Source: Neelides folsomi
Lineage: Eukaryota > Arthropoda > Collembola > Neelipleona > Neelidae
Length of the DNA: 64,000 bases
Reading direction: 5' to 3'
Assembly: GCA_034687125.1 (NCBI GenBank)
Contig: JAQGBZ010000244.1
Coordinates: forward strand, 1 to 64,000
How positions within the stretch are numbered: the first letter of the stretch is position 1; every line of letters begins with the position of its first letter. Of this stretch, positions 11,997 to 23,583 are shown piece after piece. The notes below the pieces were generated by a model. It saw only the letters and a list, made by a program, of their open reading frames with translations. It was not told the origin of the DNA and ran no database searches. Position numbers and translations under genes: made by a program.

Positions 11997-13082
11997 TACA
12001 CTAGTATTCATGATAACGATAAAAATCATTTATCGTTTTGCACTATTTATTTGTTCATTCCTACCTCAACCATTTATGAATATTTTAGGCCATTATTACA
12101 CATTTATATAGAAAAGTTTATGTTATTTAACGAAAGTTTATAATTAAATATATAAGTGAAATATTTAATCTTTTTAATAATTGTTTCATTTGATAAAATG
12201 AATTACCTTGAATGACACATAATTGTGAGAATTTTTATAAATTATCTTATTAAAAATATATTTATTGATTTTATTTATTATGGAAGATTTTAGCAAACAT
12301 TCGACATTTTTATATTTATTAGCAATGATTTATGAATTAATGACATTAATGTGTTAATTAAAGTTTAAATGTACATTAATAAGTATTGTCTATAATAGAC
12401 GCTTATTGTTCTAATATTGTCAAATGAAGGGAGTGAAATGTTACCTTATGTACTTAAAAGAGAAGCATTTTATGCGAAGTTAAGTTTGATAAAATATTTA
12501 CACATGCTTCTTGTATGAGTTTGGAATTATTTAAAGTTAATATTAACATTAAGAATTGTAAGAATGAAATAGGATGTAAGGAATTTTAAGCTTCTGTTAT
12601 GTTTGTAGTGAGCAGTAAATATATTCATAATCGATTTTAAAGTATTGAAGCTTTTAGAATATAATGATTGGATTTTTTGCAATAAGTAAAATCCAGTAAT
12701 TACTTGTCTCATTCGTACAAAATATCTCATTAATAATTTCATTTTACCTTATACATATGAAAATGTAAACGAACATTTTATTTACTAAACGATATTATCC
12801 ATTTTAATGATCACAAATAATTAAAATAATTATGAAATTGAATAAAATCGAGGAATGTAATATACTCAATTTTTAAATAAAAATTAGTAAAATTTATTTT
12901 ATATTTTAAATGTTAGCACATTAGGTAAACATATAATATAAATTACATCTCATATCTCGTTAGAGTTATTTTACATCCAAAATACACATTATTATGTTAT
13001 TTTTTTTAAATACTAAATTTAAATGAAGGGCAGCATTAGATACGTGAATAATTTAAATATTTCATTAACATTATGTAAGTAT
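11997..13082. other. Intergenic, ASAP 3' flank
   Basis: This is AT-rich sequence holding the ASAP 3' untranslated region and a convergent gap to the minus-strand leucine-rich gene. A 71-codon minus-strand frame at 12527-12742 is not supported by composition or splice context. Nothing else is seen. Confidence 0.4.
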
Positions 13083-13796
13083 TTATGATTCATGTACTAA
13101 TTCCCTAACCGCTTCAACTAAGGGGAAATTGAATCTAAGCCAAGGAAGAAGATCAGCATATTTGAGATCACTCAACTTTGGTAAAAACATTTCCGAAACG
13201 CATAAATTTGAGTATTCCAAGTTTGTAATTTTCTTCGTTGTGAAATTCCAATTTTCGTCATAAAGATCTTGAACAGTAGAAATTCCAAGAAATTGTTCTT
13301 TCGTTCCTTTTGCCCAGAGCAATTTCTCATCCACAGAGATTTCGAATCTTTGCAATTCTGCCCAATTTTCACCAAACCAATAGAAAATCGGATAAGACAA
13401 GACTTGATATTTTTTTATCCTATCAAAATATTTACTTGTGACAATTTGAATTTTCAGCTCAACGAGATTTGGGGCTTGGAATTCTAAAGGAAATGTATTA
13501 AATTCATCAAAGATATCACAAAAGATTTCCAAAAAGGTCAATTTGAGTTTTTTCAATTTCTTCATTTGTTCTACATCTTCTAATATCAATGGTAGAAAAT
13601 CTGTTTTCAAATTCAAGTCTTCGGGTGAGGGAAAATTATTTTGAATTTTGAACAAAAGTTGCTTCCACATAATTTCTTCTGGTAATTCATCAGCATCATC
13701 ATTGTTATGAGAAACAAAAAATTGAAAGTCAATTAGAAGGATCTTTACATTCAAAAATCCATCGGGGAGAAATTTTAAACCACAATGAATTGTTGC
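13083..13796 (-). CDS. Leucine-rich orphan, 3' exon (F-box/LRR-like?)
   Basis: One long open exon of about 237 codons ends at a stop at 13085-13083. It lacks an ATG: the frame stays open up to an acceptor-like ...cttaccag at 13797, so the start is probably in an upstream exon that I could not find. The protein has irregular leucine-rich spacing (VEQMKKLKKLKLTFLEI, FQAPNLVELKIQIV, FLPKLSDLKYADLLPWLRF) typical of the LRR part of arthropod F-box/LRR-like proteins, but I see no F-box in this exon. There is no signal peptide or membrane segment. Composition fits a real coding exon (few internal stops over 700 bp of AT-rich DNA). Function unknown; substrate-receptor role would be speculation. Confidence 0.55.
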   Translation of the reverse strand, partial: ATIHCGLKFLPDGFLNVKILLIDFQFFVSHNNDDADELPEEIMWKQLLFKIQNNFPSPEDLNLKTDFLPLILEDVEQMKKLKKLKLTFLEIFCDIFDEFNTFPLEFQAPNLVELKIQIVTSKYFDRIKKYQVLSYPIFYWFGENWAELQRFEISVDEKLLWAKGTKEQFLGISTVQDLYDENWNFTTKKITNLEYSNLCVSEMFLPKLSDLKYADLLPWLRFNFPLVEAVRELVHES

Positions 13797-13859
13797 CTGG
13801 TAAGCATATAAAAAATATTTATGTATTTAAACCACCAAGAAGGATCATTCAGGATGAGA

Positions 13860-14577
13860 AAATTGTGTATAGGAAAATACATATAATTTTAAATGAAGTA
13901 AATTTAACGCCGCCAATGACGTCATAAATCGTAATTTTTTTCATAATTACGGCAGAAATACTTATTTGTGCAGAATCTGCCAAACCTAGTCTATTATATA
14001 ATCTTGATAAAAACAACTTAAAAAGGAAATGTCAATTGATGATTCAGAATCTACCGACAATGAGAGAAAATATCGTTTCTGGCCGTTACATTTTTAAATC
14101 TTATCGATTTTCATAAATATTTGTTATTATTTGAGCGAGATTTCTCAAGTCCAAGTTAAGTTCAAATGTTTGCTCAGATTGACGCCAAAATAACTTACAT
14201 TTAGATATCTAAAATTATACATGCAGGTATGTGGACATCCGAATTTATTGGATTAGATAAAATTATATTACAATTTCAATAATATAAACAAGTTAAAAGC
14301 TATTCTTTATTTAAGAATGTAAAAAATATTTATTTACTAAATCCTAAAGTCTGAATTATCCATTTTTTATTGTTTATCTCTTTTAATCCGTTACCATTCT
14401 TATCAGTTCCGTCTTCCTTCTCTATTTAAGCCAATTCAAATTTTCATTTCGTTAAAAGTACTAATGTTATAGCCATGAGCTTCAAGAAAGGAAATAAATT
14501 TCCTTTACCAAACTATAGTTAACTTTCATTATTTTAGCATTTCTTCCAGTATAAATTCTCTTAACTATCACTTCACA
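13860..14577. other. Intergenic
   Basis: AT-rich spacer between two divergent genes. A TATA-like word (ctatttaa, about 14423-14430) sits about 150 bp before the ATG of the actinoporin-like gene. No first exon for the leucine-rich gene could be recognised here. Confidence 0.35.
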
Positions 14578-15618
14578 ATGAATATTTATCCGGAATTTGA
14601 ACCATCGTCGGATCCAATTGACAATTTGTTCAATGAATATTTAGGGAAGATCAAGTCAAAATTAAATGAATCGGGACATTCAAGCGAAGAAATGGCAAGG
14701 AAAGAGCAAGATCTATTATTTAAAATGAAGGTACGAAAGCAAGTTTGTACTATATGGTCAAATTAAAAATACAAATATAAAAAAAATTGGATTTTAATAA
14801 GTGTAAAATATTTAGCTAAAGTTTTTTAAATCTTGTTTCAGAAAGTATTTTCAAACTTTCTCAATGCCGAAGAACTCGAGAGGTCCCAGAAAGTTAGAAA
14901 TTCCGAAAAGTATCTCGTAGAGACAACCAAACCAGGAGAAAGCCTCGATCAAACATCGGTTTATAGAATTGCTAAAGAATCCAACACTGGCCGTGCGTGT
15001 GCAATTGAAATTCGTAATTATCGAACAGATATTGTTTTATCGCATCCAGAAGTGTTTCTTGGTTGGGGCTATATTTCTAAACAACCAGCTAATAACATTT
15101 TGCCAGGATATAAAGAGGCTTGTTGTTTTAGAAAGCACAAAGGAACTGCGACAGGTAAAATTCAAATTCTCATTGAAAAATTAAATAACGTATACATAAT
15201 AATTACTAATACATTACATAAACTATGTTATTACTTAAATGTGTCCCAATTCATAAATAATTTTAATTTTGAATACATAGGGACATATGGCGTTCTTACT
15301 TATAAAATTAAAAGAATTGACGAGAAAGGGGTTACATCCGATTTTCACAATCCATCGACTTTAATGATGGCTTGGGGCGTACCATGGCACTGGAATTTCC
15401 ACAATTTTTACCATGCAATTGGGATTGATACGAAACAACAAACGGTCAACTTTGACTTGTATGAGAGTTTGCTATTCAAAAACAATACATCTGATTCAAC
15501 TCGAGAAGTTTCTGGGAAATCAATTTATTTTGACAAACAAATTGAAGACATTGTTTTGAAAATTATTTCTTCAATGTCGCAAGAAAACAAATCTGTTGTT
15601 ATTGTAGAAATTAGGTGA
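14578..15618 (+). CDS. Actinoporin-like (pore-forming fold) protein
   Basis: Three exons, 14578-14730, 14842-15154 and 15281-15618, give about 267 residues. The first 125 residues are helical and charged, without signal peptide. The C-terminal 140 or so resemble the actinoporin/sea-anemone-cytotoxin-like family: an N(R)xxxAIEIRNYR strand, the GW..YISKQP segment, KHKGTATGTYGVLTY, and the aromatic lipid-head-group patch WGVPWHWNFHNFY, ending in a short VVIVEI strand. In that family this fold binds phosphocholine head groups and some members insert a helix and form pores; many animal and plant relatives have unknown roles. Here the extra N-terminal region replaces the usual short amphipathic helix, and absence of a signal peptide suggests an intracellular or unconventionally released protein. 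The second intron (126 nt) has no stop, so a retained form would stay open. Family assignment rests on motif order only. Confidence 0.6.
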
Positions 15619-15653
15619 AGTAAGGCGTTTATTTAAATAATATCTTGTAAGTT

Positions 15654-16190
15654 TTTTTGTTTTTTTATCAATTTTTGATTCAATGGTATCGAATGTTTGT
15701 TTTTTTATCAATTTTCCGTTAAAGGTTCAGGCTATATAATAGTTAAACAGATCTAACATAATATTATTTGTGATGATTTATAATGAATTATCAATTTATA
15801 TTTCAAGTGCATTTTCTTAATCAAATTAAACCTTGCTGAATTCAAAAATTCCGACTCTAATGATTAATGAATACATACATTTGTATTCCACTCCTACTTT
15901 CAATGTTTACAAGTTCGTTCCATGATCATTCAGCCAATGCTCATTATTTCTTATTAGATCATAATTAAACCTTTTAGCAAAATTTTATCGGAAATTAATT
16001 ATTGCTCCTTAAGATTGGCCCTAATTCTGCAATATTTCTTTCCTCAAAATTTGGGTAGGCATTACAATGTAAAATATGTATTTATTGTATACATAATATA
16101 AAGTTTTTTTTGTTTTTTATCACTTTTTGATTAAATGGAATCGCCTGTTTGTTTTTTATCAATATTTTGTTAAAGGTTCAGGTTAATTGT
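15654..16190. repeat. T-rich direct repeats flanking a chemoreceptor remnant
   Basis: Two copies, about 15654-15735 and 16103-16187, share the order tttttt-gtttttt-atca, ttttgatt.aatgg.atcg, tgtttgtttttt-atcaat and ttgttaaaggttcagg. They are in the same orientation, about 80 bp each, with scattered mismatches and a few indels. The decayed receptor exon at 15741-15982 lies between them, which suggests a local segmental duplication. Confidence 0.7.
15741..15982 (+). pseudogene. Decayed copy of chemoreceptor exon 2
   Basis: This stretch aligns along its length with 17238-17490, i.e. the end of intron 1 plus exon 2 of the intact receptor downstream. Shared words include agttaaacagatctaaca, tttataatgaattatcaatt, tatttcaagtgcattttct, aattccgac.ctaatgat, tttgtattccactcctact versus cacttctatt, and gatcattcagccaatgct. 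Relative to the intact exon it has small insertions and deletions that shift the frame, an extra aatga, and stop codons. No equivalents of exons 1 or 3 are seen next to it, so it is a fragment and not a whole dead gene. Confidence 0.85.
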
Positions 16191-16806
16191 ATGTAAGATT
16201 AACTAAAGTTAATTTAAATTTATTAATGTCTCATTACTGGCATTACGTCATTGCAATGGTAAAATAATCGATTTAATTTTTGTTGTATTATTATACCTTA
16301 TTATATAAAGCATAAATTGAATCTATTTGATCTATTCTATTTGATTAGGTATGTAATTGTAATTTCATTAAAATAAACATAAAATTAAATGATAATTGCT
16401 TATGTAAGTTATTTGTTGCATACACTATAGTGGATTGAGTTGAATTAGTATTGTTTATTATTGGAACCTCACATTGGATCAAAACGCAATGGAAAATATC
16501 AAAGTAAGATTTGATCCTAAGAAAAGTTTCCATTGAAAGCAATTGACATGACAACAATGTTATGTACATTATATGGATATGATTTCTTTTATGTGAAAAT
16601 AATGATATTTGTTTTTCATTTATAAATTAATATTGAAGTTGGCTTGTGCTTTTGCATATGCTCTTCGAATATTACATAAAGAATTTTAGATTAAATAATT
16701 TTTTCATTTTGTATAATTTCGAATACTGTAAATGATTTTTATAAAGAATTGAAATCAATAAATGTTAACATATGTAATTGAACAGAAGATTTAAATAAGG
16801 CTAAAT
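16191..16806. other. Intergenic
   Basis: AT-rich spacer upstream of the intact chemoreceptor; I see no exon or repeat beyond the T-rich repeat that ends at about 16190. Confidence 0.35.
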
Positions 16807-18209
16807 ATGTTATCAAGTAAAACTTTAGAAAATTTTTCTTATATAGTTTTTTTTATTACCTGGTTTCAACCCTTTCCTTATAAATTTGATAGAGTTAATA
16901 TATTTCTCAAGAAAAAATCTAAATTTGAATTAATTCCTTTTTATTTATTACTGATTCTATCATTTAGTTTTAGAATATTTAATGGAATAATTTTATTATA
17001 CAATTATAAATTTAACAACCATGATGTTACTAAATTATATATTGGATTATTTTGCTTTAACGCAACAATGCTTATGATATTTATTCAATATAATATTTTG
17101 GTTCATTATAATGATTTTTGTTCTACATTTAATAACCTTACATCACTACATAAACAAATAAGTAAGAATCTTTTAAAAATGTAAATAACAATAAACTAGA
17201 TCTAGATTAAATAATATTATAAAAAATATGTATACCTAGTTAAACAGATCTAACATAGTAACATAACATTATTAGTGATTATTTATAATGAATTATCAAT
17301 TTCTATTTCAAGTGCATTTTCTCAAATTAAACCCTGCTGAATTCAAAGATGGTCTTGAAATTCCGACGCTAATGATGAAATACATTTGTATTCCACTTCT
17401 ATTTTCACTCTTTACAATTTCATTCCAAGATCATTCAGCCAATGCTTATTATTTCTTGTTAGATCAAAATTACAAGCTTTTTGCAAAATCTATTATTATT
17501 TTTGAAGGATATACCTCAGCTTCAATTCTTGCTTTTGATTTATTTTTGATGCTTCAATTAATTAGACACGTAATTTCATTTGAGATTTGGGTGAAATACT
17601 TTTCAGGGTATATAAAGAATATTTTATTTATATAAATATATATATCCATCGTTCTTGTTCTTTCAATTTCGGGAAACTTCATAATCATAATGTAATCTAA
17701 TTATTTTATATTCTAGGATGGAAAATTTAGATCAAGAAAAAGTATTATATTATTATAAAATTATCTCAATTTTATCATACAATATTTTTCCGTTTTTAAA
17801 AACAATTATTGCACCTATAGTGGCCTTCGTGATGTTTGTCACAATCGGGAATTCTGCAATTCTGATTAAATATCATTCTCAACTTAGCTACTTCTTTTTA
17901 TTTTCCAGCGTGTACCATTTCTTTGCTAACTTGCTTGCGAGTAATGGACTGCGTAGAGCCGTAATTGTCAATGAATTGTCAAAGCAATTTATTGACAATT
18001 ATTTTGAAAAAAAATTTAAAATTTTGTCTGAAAGCCAATTGAGTTTACAATCGATTCGAAAAGAATTTAAATCACTCAATGTTTTAAAAAAGTCCATTAA
18101 AAATATGACAATTCCAATTGGTAACTTTGCTCATTTTAATAGAGATAGTTTTAATGCCGTTTTCTCAATATGTTTAGAAAACACAGGAAATTGCCTTATT
18201 TCTTTATAG
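16807..18209 (+). CDS. Seven-transmembrane chemoreceptor (gustatory/odorant-like)
   Basis: Three exons, 16807-17161, 17313-17607 and 17717-18209, with phases 1 and 2 restored, encode about 380 residues, the usual length for insect-type chemoreceptors. Hydrophobic spans are visible at about residues 40-60 (LIPFYLLLILSFSF), 75-95 (GLFCFNATMLMIFIQY), 140-160, 180-205, 245-275 (IIAPIVAFVMFVTIGNSA), 280-300 (YFFLFSSVYHFFANLL) and the last 25 residues (FNAVFSICLENTGNCLISL). There is no signal peptide, as expected for the inverted-topology GR/OR superfamily. The terminal TYhhhhhQF motif of classical gustatory receptors is not kept. Ligand unknown. A dead copy of exon 2 lies 1.5 kb upstream, consistent with birth-and-death turnover in this family. 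Confidence 0.72.
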
Positions 18210-19530
18210 AGCAAATAGAGCATGTTAATAACAAGTAAGTAATGCACCTACATAATTAAAAATAAATAGTTAAAGCTGTACATTTGATTTTAACTTTTTC
18301 AAAATTTCCTAATATACCATATTTATCGTATGAAGCATATCTACCAATAAATTAATAAACATAGCTTGATGATTGCATGAACATAACATAACAAAACAAC
18401 ATTTATTATAAAATCTAAATATAATAATTTTCCTTATACGATTTATAACTAAAAGATAAATGAAAAATAACTATGTATTTAAGGGAATAGGTTTATCATA
18501 TGACTAAAATCATATACCTACCTAATGAAACTTTGTCCACAATATGGTATATTGCGATATTATCCATTAGTTGTTTGCATTCATTTTTAACAAACGACTT
18601 AAAATGATAATGGTTTATAAAAAACATCCAATATTTGCATCAATGGAGGAAATATATGAATAAATCTATCAAATAGCAAATAAAGTGCAAATAAGACGCA
18701 GATGATTGGTTAGTTGATGTAATTTAAGTCATGTCCTTTATTAAGTATTAGGTATATAATTATCATTTACATATCTAATGACGTGTTAATTCGCCCTTCA
18801 TTTACTTATATCCAATCAACTGGAGTGTTAATAGATTAATCAGAGTTCATATTAAGCATATTTTTATAGGTAATATACTAATAGATCTATACTAGTAGAA
18901 GGCCGATTTAATTTTTCCAAATAACGACATATCACGAATCAGCAATTAATAACTTTAAAGGTTAAAGTTACTTTAAAAGTACGTTGTGTTTGTTTATCTC
19001 CATTTCTGTATTTAATACATTTACAGTGATTGATCCCTTCACCGAGCCAAATAAAGATTTTATCCCTATTTAGCTTTAATTATCAATGTCAATCAATCAA
19101 TCTGCAAAAATCTCGGTATTATAGTTTTACAATCGTTAAATAAAGAGTTTATAAAATCATATCGCTTACCCTAACAGTTAGAAAATAATTGTATGAAAAT
19201 TATCAAAATCCAACAATTAAAGGACAAGATTTGTAAACTCAGGATTGTCAAGTTATTTTACAAATTATACATACAGTTAAAATAAAATTCCCATCATATA
19301 GCCTACCTACTTCGCATCATAAATAAAATAATTGATTATTAATGCTGTTTACTTACAATAGTTATTTATTTATCATTGAGCCGAGGCGTGTAAACAAAAT
19401 ATGAAAACAACACAGATTGGATAAGAACGGAATTATATAATATTTGTGGGCTTTAACGACAAGTCCAATGTCCAATTTTGTAATTCGAATCATCCAAATT
19501 TTGGTGAATGTTGATTATATGAAGAGATTT
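18210..19530. other. Intergenic
   Basis: AT-rich spacer between the chemoreceptor and the convergent SERP1 gene. No coding exon, RNA gene or clear repeat seen. Confidence 0.4.
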
Positions 19531-20048
<518 letters not shown>

Positions 20049-21214
20049 GGTGGTGGTGGAAGAGTTGGAGGAGCAGCGATTGAATCGGCGGATTAAAACG
20101 TAGTGAGATCGGCCCAAGGCGGCTCACCAACACTTATAATCTCCTAATGCACTTTCTGCCCAATTCCTCGCTTCGTCGGCTGTCCAAAGGATTTAGAAGG
20201 GAAAGGTGGGGGAGTTTTCTCTTCCACCTCTTGCCAACGTGGAACTACACACTGCGACATCTACTCACATTATAACCATCAAGTTCTTAACCCTTCCACC
20301 AGATGACGCTTCTTTAACTTCTTTATCTTTTCCTCTTCCTCTTATTTTCATTCATTCGCATTCATAGTAAATATGATATCATTATTTATCATTCATCATT
20401 ATATTAAATTAAAATTTAATTGAAGGCTTTGTTAAATTTCCTAATAAAGTTATAAAGGATAAATAAATAATATACAGTTTTTATACACCTACTTATTAAT
20501 TGCGTATTATTTTACAATATATTGAGAAGATTGTTTATTGACTTTGTTAAATTGAAAATAATTATACATAATCTCGAAGATCTTTTTATTAAATACAAAG
20601 CAAATAATGTTTCAATGTTGAATGTTGAACAAGGAAAGAATTTGAGATTTTAAGATAGTATTCTAAATGTGTCATCTAATTGTAAGTGATATTAATTTAT
20701 ATAAAAGATAAGACAATTGCATAGAGACTTGTGTGAGTGAGTGAACAAAATTCAATTCATGTGATTCTCACTATAAGCCCATTTTTATGGGGTCTTGACG
20801 CCTTTACCATTTGAGAATTTATGTTATTCCTTAATGTGAGGATAAAATAAGATATAATATAAGAAAGCGTATTCATTGACAGAGATATATTTATAATTCG
20901 AGTGATTAAACATTATAATCGAGTCAATCGAGTGATTATGTATTTGTATTATAGGTAGCTAAAGTTTTCTTATAAATACTATGTTAATGATTGGAATCGA
21001 AAATAATGTTCTACGCTATATTTTCTTTATCGCAGGCCCGTATTTTAAGATCCAATGCTCACATGAGTCATTTGATTCATATCGGGTCAAATATCAGAAG
21101 TCACTCAACTCGTGATTATAAGCTCAAATACAATATTTACATTAGTTAGTATAACACAGTTCATTAGTTAATATAATGTACGTATAAACCATTAGTTAAT
21201 TCCCAAATTCAAAA
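20049..21214. promoter_or_regulatory. Intergenic, divergent promoters
   Basis: This region separates SERP1 (minus) from the membrane-protein gene (plus). The first 200 bp are GC-richer and probably contain the SERP1 promoter and 5' untranslated sequence. The rest is AT-rich without recognisable genes. Confidence 0.35.
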
Positions 21215-22274
21215 ATGACTTGGGAAGTTACAAGCAAAGTTGTTAAAATTGTGGGATACATTAATTTGGTAAGTATTTGACATTTTAGAATTATATTATT
21301 TATTTTCATGATATTTTAAGAAATTACCTAAAAATTGAATATTTTTAATTATGTGATAATTAAATTGGAAATTGTTTTAGGTGGTTTTCACAATTGTCCC
21401 TATATATGTAATTGCTTATGGAATCTTCCTGTTGTTAACAAATCCACAAGAAGCCTCAATTATTGATTCGAAATTTCGATTCAGCAAAACGGATGCAGAA
21501 AACACGTTTTATGTTTTAATTGCTTCATACATTAACAGTAAATTATAAATATTATTAATTTTCATAATTTAAATATTTTCTATTATATTCATTAATTCAT
21601 TATATTTGTATTCTTAAATAATCCAGAATAAATGAGTGATGTTTTTTTCATTTTTTTAAATAGTATTCTGCTTCATATGGTTTTGGTTTACAAGAAAGTT
21701 TCTGATCAACGGAGCTGAAGAGGTAAATATACCATAATATTGATCTTAAATTAATCACAGAATTATTACTGATAAAATTTTTTTATTGAATTTAAATGGA
21801 ATTATGTATTCAAATAAGTTTAATTTTATTATAGTTTTAACCTTTTTAAATATTATATTCGTCAGTATCTTGTACATAATTATAAAAATTTTATTTCAGA
21901 AAAATTCGAAGAAATTGGAAGTCTGGTTCGGCGATACTTTTTATCATCTTTATGTCTACATTTTGTGTTTAGTGGCATTGTTGATAGTTTCTCTAGTATT
22001 TGATCCCCAAATACCCTTTATCAAAACTCCGATTATTTGTTACTTTATATTGATTTACGAAATCGTTGCTCTCGTAATTGTTAAACGTTATATTAATCAA
22101 ATCAAAGAAACGCCTGAAAATGAAGACATAGTCAGGGACCCAATTCCGGAAGATACACCTGAAAATGAAGATTTAATAATTAGGGTTCCCATTCCGGAAG
22201 AGACATCTGATAATGAAGATTTAATAATCAGGGTTCCCAGTTCACCAGAAACATCTGAAGATGAAGAAACATAA
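21215..22274 (+). CDS. Four-helix membrane protein with acidic repeat tail
   Basis: Four exons, 21215-21268, 21381-21537, 21664-21722 and 21900-22274, give about 214 residues. Hydrophobic spans: residues about 12-38 (KIVGYINLVVFTIVPIYVIA), about 66-85 (TFYVLIASYINSIFCFIWFW), about 103-128 (FYHLYVYILCLVALLIVSLV) and about 133-155 (IKTPIICYFILIYEIVALVI). The topology resembles small four-TM proteins of MARVEL/DUF4728 type, but I do not recognise a family. The cytosolic tail carries three to four imperfect copies of an 18-21 residue acidic unit, ETxxNEDLIIRVPIPE, ending in ETSEDEET. There is no signal peptide. Function unknown. Confidence 0.65.
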
Positions 22275-22317
22275 TATAATATTTATTTATTAAAATTTCA
22301 TTATTATTATAAATTAG

Positions 22318-22350
<33 letters not shown>

Positions 22351-23583
22351 ATTGTATAGATTATTTAATTCTACAATAATTCAACAACAAGTGTATGCAT
22401 AATATATGTATTTATGATCCTTTTATATTTTTTAAATTTATTTATGTGTATACTCCAATTGTTTGTAAATAGTGAAAAAGCCGATTTCACTAGTGAATGA
22501 CAATGTTTAATCGGTGAGCTTAAAAATTTAGCATTGCAGATATCTAGGATTAAGATTTTTGTATATGACATTTTATATTGCGTACATAGGAGCTGTAGAT
22601 AAACTTAGAAGTTATATAACAATTTAACTCCACACAATAAATGGATCCAAAAAAACCCTTAAAATCTCATGCTTCAGTGCATAATGCGATTCCTCACTAA
22701 CGTACAAAGTAATTATATAAAACTAATTTACTAGCTTACAACATTCATAAGTAATACACGTGTCAAAGATAGATTTAGGTGAGTTGTAATATTTCAATAT
22801 TTTCAATAAATATTTTTCAAATTTTTAATTCATTTAATCAGATTATATAAAGAGAAAACAATAAAAAGCGTTAAAAACATTTTCATTGTGGAGTTTTCTC
22901 GATTCATCAAACATTGTTTTGCATTTTTTCTAACTTAATTCACCTAATCAGTAATAAAATAAGTTAGAAATTCTTAAATTTTTCTAGTTTATGTTTTCAT
23001 TACATTTACAATTACAATTACATTTTGTTAGTTAAAACATCATTAAATAGCTTTACTCTTTTTCTAAACGTAGTTAAAACGAGGATTTTTTCTTTGAAAG
23101 GATTATCTCTTTATTATTATTTCCAATATTCTTGTTCTACCTGACCTTTGTAACTAGATAGATTTTTATAAATAGTTTTGGTCATTTTATCAAGCTCTAT
23201 AATATGATATTGCTATGCTTGGCTTCGTCATCTTAAAGATACAAAAGTAAGATATGTGAGGTCGTACATATCTGATGTAGGTAACATAATATTGTTTAAA
23301 TGATAAAATGATAATAAATGTTTAATAAACCGGCTATACTGATAGGTACCGACAGAATGTGATGTGAGTACTGATTCACTACCTATAACAGAAGGGTATT
23401 GTAGGTATGTAGTTAAAAAGTTATGACACAATACTCTAATTGTAAGATTCAAGGGCGAAACTTGTTTCTCTTCTCGACAAGTGAGACGACGACGTGAGTC
23501 CTTTAGTGTTCTTCTTAAATTCTTATTAAGGGGTTCTTTTCGATTTCTTCTCGTTCCCTCAAGGAAGTAGATTGTAGAAAATA
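22275..23583. other. Intergenic with (TA)n microsatellite
   Basis: AT-rich spacer. It includes an uninterrupted TA dinucleotide run at 22319-22343 in the 3' flank of the preceding gene. Frames at 22371-22571 and 23228-23452 on the minus strand have no support. The 23460-23580 portion is probably the 5' untranslated part of TTC36. Confidence 0.45.
22319..22343. repeat. (TA)n microsatellite
   Basis: Perfect TA dinucleotide run of about 25 bases, visible directly in the sequence. Confidence 0.95.

Noticed and set aside
13172-13487. Alternative frames within the leucine-rich exon on both strands
   Set aside because: Shadows of the longer 237-codon frame, which has the leucine-rich pattern.
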